Assembly (NCBI GenBank): GCA_958439205.1
Contig: OY288189.1
Span: 699,960-763,959 of the forward strand
DNA: 64,000 nt
Source of the DNA: an uncultured Allorhizobium sp.
GTDB lineage: Bacteria; Pseudomonadota; Alphaproteobacteria; Rhizobiales; Rhizobiaceae
Direction of reading: 5' to 3'
Shown: piece after piece, positions 19,701 through 26,970 of the stretch
Layout: each line of letters begins with the position of its first letter
Position numbering within the stretch: the first letter of the stretch is position 1
Translations under genes and position numbers: made by a program
Notes under the pieces: model-generated
Databases searched by the model: none
The model's input: the letters and a program-made list of their open reading frames with translations, nothing else
What the model was told of the DNA's origin: nothing

Positions 19701-22284
19701 ACCAGAGTGTCTGGAAATGGGCGGCCGGGACGATGTCGGTCTGACGCGGCACGATGCCTGACAGCAGCGACAGGGTCGGAGCGACGAACAGGCTGAAGAT
19801 CAGGACCAGCTGCCAGATGGTGGCGCCGACGGGTTCCATGGTCGCCCAGCCGAGCACCGAAGCGGCGTACCAGGCGATTGGCGTCAGGGACCGACGCAGG
19901 TTGTCGACCATCTTCCATCGGCCGAGGCTGGTGATGCCACGATTGGTGTCGCCGATATAGGGAATGAGCTGCCAGTCACCACGTGCCCAGCGATGCTGAC
20001 GGGAGATTTCGACCTCGTAGCGGGTCGGGAAGTCTTCGACTAGTTCGACGTCGGTGACGAGCGCACAACGGGCGAACGAACCTTCCAGCAGGTCGTGGCT
20101 GAGAACGCTGTTCTCGTCGATCCGGCCCTTGATGGCGGTCTCGAAAGCGTCGACATCATAGAGACCCTTGCCGGTGAACGAGCCTTCCCCGGTGATGTCC
20201 TGATAGACGTCGGACACTGTGAAGACGTACGGGTCCAGACCGCGGTTCATCGAGAAGATGCGCTGGAAGACCGAGGCGTCCTTGCCCGTGGTCAACGACG
20301 GCGTGACGCGCGGCTGCAGGACGCCGTAGCCGCTGATCACGCGACCGGTCTCCTCATCATGGACGGGGCGGTTGATCGGGTGATGCATCTTGCCGACGAG
20401 CTTGGTGACGGCATCGCGCATCAGGCGCGTGTCGGCGTCGAGCGTCATGACGTAACGCACGTTTTCAGGCACCATGTTGGCGCCCGGCAGGTAGGACGTG
20501 TCGCGGTCGCCGCGCAGCAGCAGGTTCAGCTCGTGCAGCTTGCCGCGCTTGCGCTCCCAGCCCATCCAGCAGCCTTCCGCCTCGTTGTAGAGACGGCGGC
20601 GATGCATGAGATAGAAGCGGGTCTTGCCGGCGAAATCGTAGCGGCTATTGAGGTGGGCTACCTCACGTTTGGCGTAATCGAGAACCTCGAGATCCGCCGC
20701 GGATTCCTCCGTCTGGCTATCCTTCCAGTCGCTCAGCAGCGCGAAGTAGATCTCGCCATGCGGATTGGTCAGGTAGTGGACTTCGAGGTTGCGGACGAGT
20801 TCGTCGACATCGTCGCGCTTGGTGATCATGCAGGGCACGACGACGAGCGTGCGCGCCTCTTCGGGGATGCCGTCCTTGAACTCATAACCGGTCAGGCGGA
20901 ACGGTTTGACGAAGAAGGTGACGAGCGTGTTGAAGAGCCCCGTCGCACCCTCCGACACCGGCAGAGAGACCAGGATCAGCAGGATCAGGATCAGCGAGGT
21001 CGGAAGGCCGGCCTGCGTGAGGAAGTGTCCGATGACGGCGAGTGCTGCAATCGTCAATGCGACGACGGGCACGGCGATCGAGAGCCAGTTCAGGCGCTTG
21101 ATGAAATCGGTGATGATGCGCGAGAGCGGCTGGCTGTAGCCGATGGCATCCTCGAGCTCGATGCGCCGGCTGCCGACCAGATAGCTTCCGACGTCGAGCT
21201 GGCCGTCCGGACCGGCGGCACGGGTTGCCACGTCGATCGCGGTCTGGGCGATTTCAATCTCGGACTGGTCACAGCGCCGTGCCAGCTTTTCGATGGTGTT
21301 GCGGTAGGCGTTGCGCGAGCCGAAATCGAGCTGGCGATAGTCGGTATGCTGGCCAAGGATCCGGTCGACATGGCTGACCTCTTCGACCCAGACCGACCAT
21401 TCCTTGTCGTCGATCTCTCTGAGGCCGCGAACGATGTTGCCCATCGTCACGTTGCCGGAGGACAGCCTGTTGTGCTCGGCGTCCATTGCCTCTTCGGCCG
21501 TGCGTCCGGCGGCCTCAAGACGGCTTTCCAGCCATTCGACCGCGAAGCTCGTGTTCTGCGAGCCGTTGCGCAGGCGATAAAGGAACTGGGTTGCGAAGGT
21601 GTTGTCGTCGGCAAGCTGCTCGATCTGGCTGAGATAGGTGGCGGCCGCGACTGGGTCGTTGAGCCGGACGATCTCGTCGGCCACCTCGTTCGCCCGGCGG
21701 CGCATCCGGCGTGAACGGTCAACACGGGTCGCAATGCGGCGGAGGTTTTCCACCAGCACGAAGCGCACGATCGAGGGCAGGGCCCAGAGTTCACCGATTT
21801 CCAGGGTCTGATGCTGCTGGTAGCCTTCTACCAGAGCCGTCATGCTTTCCTGGCTGACGGTCGAGTGCGTATGGGCAACATAGAGCCAGGCAAGCGCCAT
21901 GGTCCGCGGGATCTCGCGGTGGCCAATCTTCATGGTCGGCAGCTGGCGATAGAACTTCTTCGGGAAGTCTCGGCGGACTTCCTGGATCGCTTCTTCGATG
22001 ATGTAGTGATTGTCGAGCAGCCATTCGGCAGCCGGGGTGATCGTCGCGCCGGCTTCGACGTCTGCTGCCGTCGCGCGGTAGACCCGCAGGATCTCGCGTT
22101 CGTTTTCCTTGTGCCGGGCGAAGAAGTCGAAATCCATCAAGCCGGGCAGTTCGGTGGCACCGTTCAGCGCGAGCGACGCGGCGCTCTCCCGCAACTCCTC
22201 GATCGTGAAATAGGCAGATCGAATGGAATCGTTGTGGTCGATCTGCTTGGTTTCGAGGTCGCGCGATGGGACATGCAGCGTCAT
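13771..22284 (-). CDS. ndvB: Cyclic beta-1,2-glucan synthase
   Basis: A 2837-residue inner-membrane protein (ChvB in Agrobacterium) that initiates, elongates, trims and cyclises beta-1,2-glucan from UDP-glucose. Order: N-terminal region (1-395); membrane helices near 399-448; GT84 glycosyltransferase domain with DAD at 616-618 and the processivity motif QHRWARG at 763-769; four more helices near 803-845 and 930-970; a long central region including the glycoamylase-like domain; and a C-terminal GH94-type phosphorylase domain with GGDWNDGMN near residue 2515, which controls ring size in studied homologues. Length matches Sinorhizobium and Brucella orthologues. The start is ATG 22284 with a weak site. 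ndvA, its exporter, is nearby. Confidence 0.97.
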   Translation of the reverse strand: MTLHVPSRDLETKQIDHNDSIRSAYFTIEELRESAASLALNGATELPGLMDFDFFARHKENEREILRVYRATAADVEAGATITPAAEWLLDNHYIIEEAIQEVRRDFPKKFYRQLPTMKIGHREIPRTMALAWLYVAHTHSTVSQESMTALVEGYQQHQTLEIGELWALPSIVRFVLVENLRRIATRVDRSRRMRRRANEVADEIVRLNDPVAAATYLSQIEQLADDNTFATQFLYRLRNGSQNTSFAVEWLESRLEAAGRTAEEAMDAEHNRLSSGNVTMGNIVRGLREIDDKEWSVWVEEVSHVDRILGQHTDYRQLDFGSRNAYRNTIEKLARRCDQSEIEIAQTAIDVATRAAGPDGQLDVGSYLVGSRRIELEDAIGYSQPLSRIITDFIKRLNWLSIAVPVVALTIAALAVIGHFLTQAGLPTSLILILLILVSLPVSEGATGLFNTLVTFFVKPFRLTGYEFKDGIPEEARTLVVVPCMITKRDDVDELVRNLEVHYLTNPHGEIYFALLSDWKDSQTEESAADLEVLDYAKREVAHLNSRYDFAGKTRFYLMHRRRLYNEAEGCWMGWERKRGKLHELNLLLRGDRDTSYLPGANMVPENVRYVMTLDADTRLMRDAVTKLVGKMHHPINRPVHDEETGRVISGYGVLQPRVTPSLTTGKDASVFQRIFSMNRGLDPYVFTVSDVYQDITGEGSFTGKGLYDVDAFETAIKGRIDENSVLSHDLLEGSFARCALVTDVELVEDFPTRYEVEISRQHRWARGDWQLIPYIGDTNRGITSLGRWKMVDNLRRSLTPIAWYAASVLGWATMEPVGATIWQLVLIFSLFVAPTLSLLSGIVPRQTDIVPAAHFQTLWSEVRSINAQVALRIVFIADNACMMADAIVRSLYRLLVSRKLLLEWRTAASVQSAAQGTINSYYRNMRHAPILAVLSVGVAALPGGFGYLIGLPFAFLWVLSPLLAWYVSQSAETEDSLEVPENVSYELRKIARRTWRYYETFTTAGDNYLPPDNFQETPEPIIAHRTSPTNIGVYLLSVVSARHFGWLSFEQTIERMEQTIATVERMEKYRGHLYNWYYTDTLKTLGPRYVSAVDSGNLAGHLIAISSACREWAEAPSAHLQGNLDGIGDVGGILLEILEQLPDDRKTVRPLRRRLEERIIGFNTALAAVKREHEFASIRIINLAVLARDVQKLAANLHHEVRSEPSAEVVRWTESLVSVCEAHISDTAFDLSNIDPLRQRLSQLSERARDLAFSMDFTFLFRPERRLLSIGYRVDARELDEACYDLLASECRLTSLFAIAKGDLPTEHWYRLGRQVVPIGARAALISWSGSMFEYLMPPLVMQERQGGILNQTNNLIVIEQMNHGRRLNIPWGISEAAFNARDHEMNYQYTNFGVPTLGLKRGLGQNAVIAPYASILASQYYPEAALENLKRLRKLGALGAYGFHDAVDFTPTRLPDGKKCAVVYNYYAHHHGMSIAAIANVAFNGRLRALFHADPVIEAAELLLQEKTPREIPVMSAKYEPQTPGKGQADLLRAEIRTVEDPATKDREVNFLSNGHYSVMLTATGSGFSRWNGQSVTRWKPDTTEDRWGTFLFLRDTATNEWWSATSAPRRAEDEKTKVIFGDDKAEFFKTVGDISTSVECIVGTEHDAEGRRLTILNTGTEDRYIEVTSYTEPVLAFEDSDNAHPLFSRMFVKTEFGRRRDVIRAERNKRSPSDPDICVAHLVVDSAGQGRPTEFETDRRKFLGRGRSLGEAAAFDPGANLSGTEGFTLDPILSLRRVVRVPAGKKVQVIFWTMAAPSREEIDQAIERYRHPDAFSHELIHAWTRAQVELRHIGITSQQAAAFQHLGRYLVYPDNHLRADPETVRKGLRSQSALWPMAISGDFPIFALRINDDMDMDIAREAMSALEYLRRRGVVADLAIINERATSYAQDMQHALDQMADNLRHRLPGGRQHVFTVRDDLQDEGATLAVLAAARVVLHTRNGKIVDQVNRAVSLFATPRTIDGEVEWAGLPPSLPSAIKTSKAIDGSDLDFWNGFGGFSKDGMEYVVRLDGTANTPHPWINVISNESFGFHVSAEGAGFTWSQNSRDYQVTPWTNDPVVNRPGEAFYVTDLVSGRAYATASALNLDPTATFETRHGLGYSTFVSRHGDLEIELTQTVDRVRPVKLSKIRLKNTSGEARKFRVYGYAEWVLGNNQARTAPFVLSTFDEETGALLASNPYDINYPGRFAFLAGPEQPEGYTTSRREFIGRNGTIKLPQAVARASTLTGSIESESDPCAAIAFDIELAPGQSRDMTFLLGETDTAGSAIDLVKSVRAAGFETVLKSNRDFWTGFTGKLSVETGDKAFDNLVNRWLPYQALACRLFARAGFYQASGAYGFRDQLQDTLAFLTVEPNLARSQILKAAARQFVEGDVQHWWLPQTGAGVRTMISDDVVWLAYAIDQYVTATGDETILAEQIPFLDGQELKQGQHDSFFLPGVAAETADLYEHAARALDLAIARTGEHGLPLILGGDWNDGMNRVGIEGRGESVWLGWLLAATLERFKLQADKRGERERSARWSDHVVKLKAALETAGWDGDHYRRGYFDDGSPLGSNESLQCQIDSIAQSWSVLSGLGDPVHTTKALDAAVSKLVDTENGIVRLFTPAFEKPQVDPGYIGAYPPGVRENGGQYTHAAIWLGLSLVKAGRLADAWRVFEMLNPINHASTPEEAERYRVEPYVVAADIYGGDGYAGRGGWTWYTGSAGWLYRFAVEGFLGIRRKGGDIVVSPALPEHWEGFKAKVDIDGRKVEVAVTRNAAGYDVTLDGKAQVIGEDLPEPSSPPPAKKPARRPKAKAAE

Positions 22285-22643
22285 GAAGAATAAGTTCTCA
22301 GTTTGGTGGTTAAGTTGAAGGCCGTCGGGCTCGAACCGTCCGGTCGTCGCCTTGGCGCCTCATTGCACAAAATCGGGCTGTTGACCAACAATCGAGGCAG
22401 AAAAAGGCCGTAATGCGACGGGTGACCAGTTGCTTTGGGACTCTGTAGGCGACTTTCGCTTCGTGGCAGGTGAATTGGCGTTTTTATGCCGTATTTCAAG
22501 CGTCTGGCCAAGAGGCTTGCTGGAGGAGCTTACGCTGTAGGAGGGCGTTTGTTCCTTCTGCGTCCCTCGTTCTCATTGCTAGGTTACCAGAAGCCAAACC
22601 GACGGCCGATGGCAAGCTTCCCTCGCATGCCATTTCGCGTCAC
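22285..22643. promoter_or_regulatory. 359-base non-coding region upstream of ndvB (also downstream of the tetR gene)
   Basis: It holds the ndvB promoter by position and the 3' flank of the TetR gene on the same strand. A TTTTT run and short AT-rich patches occur near 22475-22490. I see no convincing terminator, operator or RNA gene. A tRNA-like T-loop string at 22327-22337 was examined and rejected. Confidence 0.4.
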
Positions 22644-23279
22644 TCAGGCCCTGTTTCTGAGCGGCAAGCCGCCGAGCATGGCCTCCACCGCGTCGAGCGC
22701 GATGTGTGCGAGGCGGCCCTCGTCGAAGAGGTCGCTTGCAAGCGAGTTTTCCAGCCACAGCCCGTCGATCAGGCCGTTGATCGCGACGGCGAGATGGCGC
22801 GTTTCGGAGAAAGGCGCTTCATGCCGATGCGCCGTCAGCACCGCTCCGACGAGCTCTTCGAGAAGCCCGATGAAGACGAGATAGTTTTCCCGATGAATGC
22901 GGGCGAGTTCGTCGTCCGAGCGGACACGGCCGATGAAAGCTGCCCAAAGGGAAAGGGCTTTCGGGTCTGCAATCGGTTGGCTGACATTGGCAACGATGAA
23001 ATCATGGAGGCGCCGGCGAGGGTCGGTGCCTGCCTCGGCCATGGCGTCCACCGCAGTCCCGGTCATCCCGGCCAGCATTTCGCGATAGGCCGCCTGGACC
23101 ATCTCGTCCTTGCCGGAGAAATAATGGCGGATCAGGCCGCCGGTCACGCCTGCACGGGCCGCGATGTCACGTACGGTGGCACCTTCCAGGCCATGCTCGG
23201 AGATGCTGTCCAGGGTCGCCGCGATGAGATCCTTCCGGCGCTCGGCTTCACCGGCACGTTGGAACGTGCGTCGTGTCAT
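22644..23279 (-). CDS. TetR-family transcriptional regulator (BetI-like)
   Basis: A 211-residue one-component repressor. The N-terminal HTH has GATVRDIAARAGVTGGLIRHYF followed by SGKDEM (about 34-62), the TetR/AcrR signature. The variable C-terminal helical domain (about 80-205) would bind a ligand. It resembles BetI in the HTH, but no betaine or choline genes are adjacent, so the name is not assigned. It is divergent from the M20 amidohydrolase gene across 135 bases, the usual arrangement for a local repressor and its target (inference). Confidence 0.88.
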   Translation of the reverse strand: MTRRTFQRAGEAERRKDLIAATLDSISEHGLEGATVRDIAARAGVTGGLIRHYFSGKDEMVQAAYREMLAGMTGTAVDAMAEAGTDPRRRLHDFIVANVSQPIADPKALSLWAAFIGRVRSDDELARIHRENYLVFIGLLEELVGAVLTAHRHEAPFSETRHLAVAINGLIDGLWLENSLASDLFDEGRLAHIALDAVEAMLGGLPLRNRA

Positions 23280-23305
23280 GGGTCTCTCCGGCGAGGATAA
23301 AGATG

Positions 23306-23351
23306 GCGGTTGGTGACGACCGCTCCTGCCCTTTTTATACGGTTGAACAAC
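23306..23351. promoter_or_regulatory. Candidate operator elements between tetR and the amidohydrolase gene
   Basis: Two short dyads lie in the divergent gap: GCGGT/ACCGC at 23306-23323 (8-base spacer) and GTTG/CAAC at 23342-23351 (2-base spacer), the second next to a TTTTTATAC stretch that could be promoter. Both are short, so chance occurrence is possible. Confidence 0.25.
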
Positions 23352-23414
23352 TAGCCGGCAAGTGCCACAGTTCGCGCCTCAACGAATGCCCTAGACGCCC
23401 GAAAGGTGAATTCC

Positions 23415-24578
23415 ATGACGATCCACGCTCCCAATGTGATGGCAGAAGTGCTCGCGACGCGCCATCATCTGCATCGGTTTCCGGAGATCGGCCTGTCTGA
23501 GTTCAAGACGTCGGACTATGTGGCCGAGCAGCTCACGGCTCTCGGCTACGAAGTCACGCGTGGCCTCGCCAAGACCGGGGTGGTCGCGACGCTTCGAAAC
23601 GGGACAAGCAATCGCAGCATCGGAATCCGGGCCGACTTCGACGCGCTGCCGATCCTCGAAGAGACGGGGCTGCCCTATGCCAGCGAAATCCCGGGCGTCA
23701 TGCATGCCTGCGGGCATGACGGTCATACGGCAATGCTGCTCGGTGCGGCAAAGATCCTTGCCGAGCGCCGGAATTTCGACGGTGTGATCCATCTGATCTT
23801 CCAGCCTGCCGAGGAAAATTTCGGCGGTGCCCGCATCATGATCGAAGATGGATTGTTTGATCGCTTTCCCTGTGACGCGGTGTTTGCGCTTCACAACGAT
23901 CCGGAGATCCCTTTTGGCCACATCGCCCTTCGCGAAGGCCCGATCATGGCTGCCGTCGACGAGTGCAAGATCACCGTCAACGGCCGCGGCGGTCACGGTG
24001 CCGAGCCGCAGTCGACAGCCGATCCGATCGTGTGCGGCGCTTCGATTGTCATGGCCCTGCAGACAATCGTGTCGCGCAACATCCACCCGCTCGATCCGAC
24101 CGTCATCACGGTTGGCGGTTTCCATGCCGGTGCTGCGAGCAATGTCATTCCGGAACGGGCCGAGATGGTGCTGTCGATCCGCTCCTTCGATCCCAAGGTG
24201 CGCGACCAGCTGGAAAGCCGGATCCGGGCCGTGGCCGAGGGACAGGCGGCGAGTTACGGGATGGGTGTCACCATCGACTACGAGCGTGGCTATGACCCAA
24301 CCGTCAACCACAAGGCGGAAACGGACTTCGTCCGCGATCTTGCGGTCAGCTTTGCGGGTAACGACAAGGTTTACGACCTGCCGCGGCCGATGATGGGCAG
24401 CGAGGACTTTGCCTATATGCTGGCGAAACGTCCGGGCAGCTATTTCTTCCTCGGCACGCAGCGCACGCCCAATGATCCGCCGCTGCATCATCCGCGCTAC
24501 GACTTCAACGACGACATTCTTCCCATCGGTACCACCCTGTGGGTGGAGCTCGCGGAGCGTTATCTCTCGAGGTCCTGA
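23415..24578 (+). CDS. M20-family metallo-amidohydrolase (hippurate/N-acyl-amino-acid hydrolase type)
   Basis: A 387-residue dinuclear zinc/manganese peptidase-family enzyme that releases amino acids from N-acyl or amidated substrates. Metal ligands and catalytic residues visible: D74-D76 region (RADFDALP), C99 and H101 in HACGHDGHT, E133-E134 in QPAEEN, H160 (LHND), and a late His in PLHHPRYDF. The dimerisation domain lies between (VNGRGGHGA). The start is ATG 23415 with GAAAGG 8-14 bases upstream; GTG 23406 is less likely. It overlaps the convergent DMT transporter gene by 19 bases. Probable TetR control from the divergent neighbour. The exact substrate (hippurate, indole-acetyl amino acids, others) cannot be read from sequence. 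Confidence 0.9.
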   Translation: MTIHAPNVMAEVLATRHHLHRFPEIGLSEFKTSDYVAEQLTALGYEVTRGLAKTGVVATLRNGTSNRSIGIRADFDALPILEETGLPYASEIPGVMHACGHDGHTAMLLGAAKILAERRNFDGVIHLIFQPAEENFGGARIMIEDGLFDRFPCDAVFALHNDPEIPFGHIALREGPIMAAVDECKITVNGRGGHGAEPQSTADPIVCGASIVMALQTIVSRNIHPLDPTVITVGGFHAGAASNVIPERAEMVLSIRSFDPKVRDQLESRIRAVAEGQAASYGMGVTIDYERGYDPTVNHKAETDFVRDLAVSFAGNDKVYDLPRPMMGSEDFAYMLAKRPGSYFFLGTQRTPNDPPLHHPRYDFNDDILPIGTTLWVELAERYLSRS

Positions 24579-25471
24579 GCGGGTGTGCTTCGCCGGGTAG
24601 CGAAGAGAATGATCAAGCCGGCGCCGGCGATAAGCACGGCGCCTGCCCATACGTTCGGGCCGGGCACGTCGCGCCAGATCGCGTAGCCGAGCGCGAAGGC
24701 CCAGATCAGCGCGGTGTATTCGAGCGGCGCGATCACTGAGATCGGGGCGCGGCGCAGCGCCTCAAAGTAGCTCATCTGGCCGAGGCCGCCGATGAAGCCG
24801 ACCGCAAGCAGCAGGATCTGCGTCGCCCCGCTTGGCATGGTCCATGTCATGAGGGCCATGGGTGTGGTCAGCATCAGGAAGAAGACATTGGTCATGGCCA
24901 TCTGGACCATGCTGCTGGCGCTCTGGCTGGTGGTTCGCAGAAGTGTTGTTGCGATTGCCCAGCAGACGGCAGCAATCAACGCGAGATAGACCGGCCAGCC
25001 GGTAGCGAGCCCTGTCGGGTTGCTGGCGATGACGACGCCGACGAAGCCGGTAATGACGGCGATCCAGCTGCTCGGCGGGACCTTTTCACCGAGGATCGGG
25101 ATCGCGAGCAGGATCGCGGCAATCGGGGCTGCGAAATAGAGCGTCGTCAGGTCCGCAAGCGGCAAGTGCTTGGCCGCGTTGAAGTAGCAAAGCCAGGCCG
25201 CCAGCAGAAAGAGGCTGCGCAGCATCATCGGGCGCAGGGCCGGCGACGTGACGGTTTCGCGGGCCAGCGATCGGCCACCCAGGATGGAGCATCCGAGCAG
25301 GATCGCAATGCTTCGGCAAAACAGGATCTGCCACACCGTGGTCGACTCCACGAGCAGCTTGATCATGGCGTCATGCATGGCGAAGAAGAGATAGGCGAGA
25401 CTGGACAGCAGGATACCAGCGCCGACTGCGGTTTTCACGGATGTGTCTTTCGGGTAGGGCGGCCCCAGCAT
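24560..25471 (-). CDS. EamA/DMT-superfamily transporter
   Basis: A 303-residue integral membrane protein with about ten hydrophobic helices in two EamA repeats (roughly 10-140 and 155-290). The repeat signature ALxxAPLAD-like and the paired pattern ILGEKV..SSWIAVITGFVGV are typical of drug/metabolite exporters (RhaT-like). Substrate unknown. Start chosen at ATG 25471 (MLGPPYPKD); a TTG at 25519 would add 16 polar residues without a ribosome site. Its 3' end overlaps the convergent amidohydrolase gene by 19 bases. Confidence 0.85.
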   Translation of the reverse strand: MLGPPYPKDTSVKTAVGAGILLSSLAYLFFAMHDAMIKLLVESTTVWQILFCRSIAILLGCSILGGRSLARETVTSPALRPMMLRSLFLLAAWLCYFNAAKHLPLADLTTLYFAAPIAAILLAIPILGEKVPPSSWIAVITGFVGVVIASNPTGLATGWPVYLALIAAVCWAIATTLLRTTSQSASSMVQMAMTNVFFLMLTTPMALMTWTMPSGATQILLLAVGFIGGLGQMSYFEALRRAPISVIAPLEYTALIWAFALGYAIWRDVPGPNVWAGAVLIAGAGLIILFATRRSTPAQDLER

Positions 25472-25596
25472 GTGGTCGCATCGGATTTCTTGTTTCGGGT
25501 GTCGATGGACGACTGTCAATCCCCGGTTGGCGTTGCCGAGATTGTTGTCGCGCGAAACAAAAATTTACAGCCGCGAGATGCAAGGGGCGTTGTCGT

Positions 25597-25610
25597 TTAA
25601 ATCGATTTAA
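25597..25610. promoter_or_regulatory. Perfect 14-bp palindrome, probable LacI-type operator
   Basis: TTAAATCGATTTAA is a perfect palindrome centred on CG, the shape of LacI/GalR-family operators in alphaproteobacteria. It sits 32 bases upstream of the MFS start, within the likely promoter, in an AT-rich patch. No LacI-type gene is in the window, so the regulator would act from elsewhere. Confidence 0.55.
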
Positions 25611-25641
25611 TTAAAGTGCGCCCCGACCACGGGAGCAGGAC

Positions 25642-26835
25642 ATGAACGATATTTCGCAGACCATCACTTCCCCAGCCGCACCGGCGCCAATCGTCACGAG
25701 GGAGCGCGCCGCCGTCGCGTTGCTGTTCTTTCTGAACGGTCTGGTGATTGGCGCCTGGGCGCCGAAGATCCCGTTCTTTTCGCAGGCGCTTGGGCTTTCG
25801 GAATTGATGCTCGGGGTGATGATCTTCGTCTTCGGCGTGGGCTCGCTGGTTCTGATGCCGATCGCCGGTATGCAGATCGCCCGCTATGGATCGCGTCGCG
25901 TGGTCGAGATCACCACGCTTCTGTTCATCCCGACGATCGTGCTTGTCACCCTCGTCGACAATATCTGGACGGGTGCCGTCGCGATCTTCCTGTTCGGTGG
26001 CCTGACCGGGGCGATGGACGTGGCGATGAATGCCAATGCCGTCGAAGTTGAGCGCAACATGCGCCGCTCGATCATGTCTTCCTGCCATGCCTTCTGGAGC
26101 CTGGGTGGTCTGTGCGGTGCGGCGACCGGTGGTTTCCTCATCGCCTCGCTCGGCGTGACCGGTCACGTGCTGCTGCTGGCTGCTGTCTGCATCGTCCTGT
26201 TCCTGGTCGCCCGTCCGATGATCCTTGCCGATGCGCCGCATCCGAGTGACGAGCCTGCCAAGGCCAAGCTGCCGATGACGCCGCTGCCCTGGCTGATCGG
26301 CACGATCGCGCTGTTCTGCATGATCCCTGAGGGCACCGTGCTCGACTGGAGCGCGCTCTATCTGCGCAACGAGCTGAATGCTTCGACCGAAATGTCGGGC
26401 TTTGCCTTTGCCGCCTTCTCCTTCACCATGGCCGTCTGCCGCTTTGCGGGTGACTTCGTTCGTGACCGGTTCGGTGCCGTCAACACGCTGCGCTTCTGCG
26501 GGGTCGCGGCAATCATCGGCCTTGTGATCGCCGGGCAGTCGAGCAATGTGACGCTTGCTCTAATCGGGTTTGCGATCACCGGGATCGGGATCTCGAACAT
26601 GGTGCCGATCGCCTTTTCGGCTGGTGGCAATATTCCGGGACTGGCTCCTGGCGTCGGTCTCTCCGTGGTCACGACCATGGGCTATTCCGGCATTCTCTTC
26701 GCGCCGTCGCTGATCGGTTTCATCGCCGAGTTTACCTCGCTGTCGACCGTCTACACCGCGATCCCCTCCCTGTTGATCGTCGTTCTCGCTCTGTCCGGCC
26801 TTGCCCGGCATGCGGACCGGTCAACGGGCCACTGA
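25642..26835 (+). CDS. MFS transporter (YbjJ-like)
   Basis: A 397-residue protein with about twelve hydrophobic helices and the MFS loop motif between helices 2 and 3 (GMQIARYGSRR). The start of helix 1, FFLNGLVIGAWAPKIPFF, and the GAMDVAMNANAVEVE segment match the YbjJ/fucose-permease-like branch of MFS. The substrate is unknown, but the operator-like palindrome upstream suggests a sugar or sugar-derived compound (inference). The start is ATG 25642 with GGGAGCAGG just upstream. A long hairpin follows at 26842. Confidence 0.85.
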   Translation: MNDISQTITSPAAPAPIVTRERAAVALLFFLNGLVIGAWAPKIPFFSQALGLSELMLGVMIFVFGVGSLVLMPIAGMQIARYGSRRVVEITTLLFIPTIVLVTLVDNIWTGAVAIFLFGGLTGAMDVAMNANAVEVERNMRRSIMSSCHAFWSLGGLCGAATGGFLIASLGVTGHVLLLAAVCIVLFLVARPMILADAPHPSDEPAKAKLPMTPLPWLIGTIALFCMIPEGTVLDWSALYLRNELNASTEMSGFAFAAFSFTMAVCRFAGDFVRDRFGAVNTLRFCGVAAIIGLVIAGQSSNVTLALIGFAITGIGISNMVPIAFSAGGNIPGLAPGVGLSVVTTMGYSGILFAPSLIGFIAEFTSLSTVYTAIPSLLIVVLALSGLARHADRSTGH

Positions 26836-26841
26836 ACAGAG

Positions 26842-26881
26842 ATGAGTGCGCAGCTCGCCTGAGCGATGCCTGCGCACTCGT
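26842..26881 (+). terminator. Long stem-loop after the MFS gene
   Basis: A perfect 10-bp inverted repeat (GAGTGCGCAG at 26844-26853 with 26870-26879), extendable to 12 with a wobble pair, enclosing a smaller GCTC/GAGC stem. There is no T-run after it, so it may be an RNA-stabilising structure or a weak terminator. Confidence 0.4.
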
Positions 26882-26970
26882 GCATGTGATTGCGCTTCGA
26901 TGTCTTGCGGTTGACAAGCGATCGGCTTTGATCCACCTCCATGGCGATTGAGGCTTGCAGAGAAACAGCC

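Noticed and set aside
20095..21714. A 539-codon open frame on the plus strand
   Set aside because: Antisense to the ndvB glycosyltransferase region; no protein family is recognisable.
22327..22337. A tRNA T-loop-like string (GGTTCGAGCCC on the minus strand)
   Set aside because: The flanking bases do not form a five-pair T-stem, and no acceptor stem or anticodon arm can be folded around it.
22486..22884. A 132-codon plus-strand open frame upstream of and overlapping tetR
   Set aside because: It is antisense to the TetR gene, rich in Arg and Ser as expected of a shadow frame, and without a domain.
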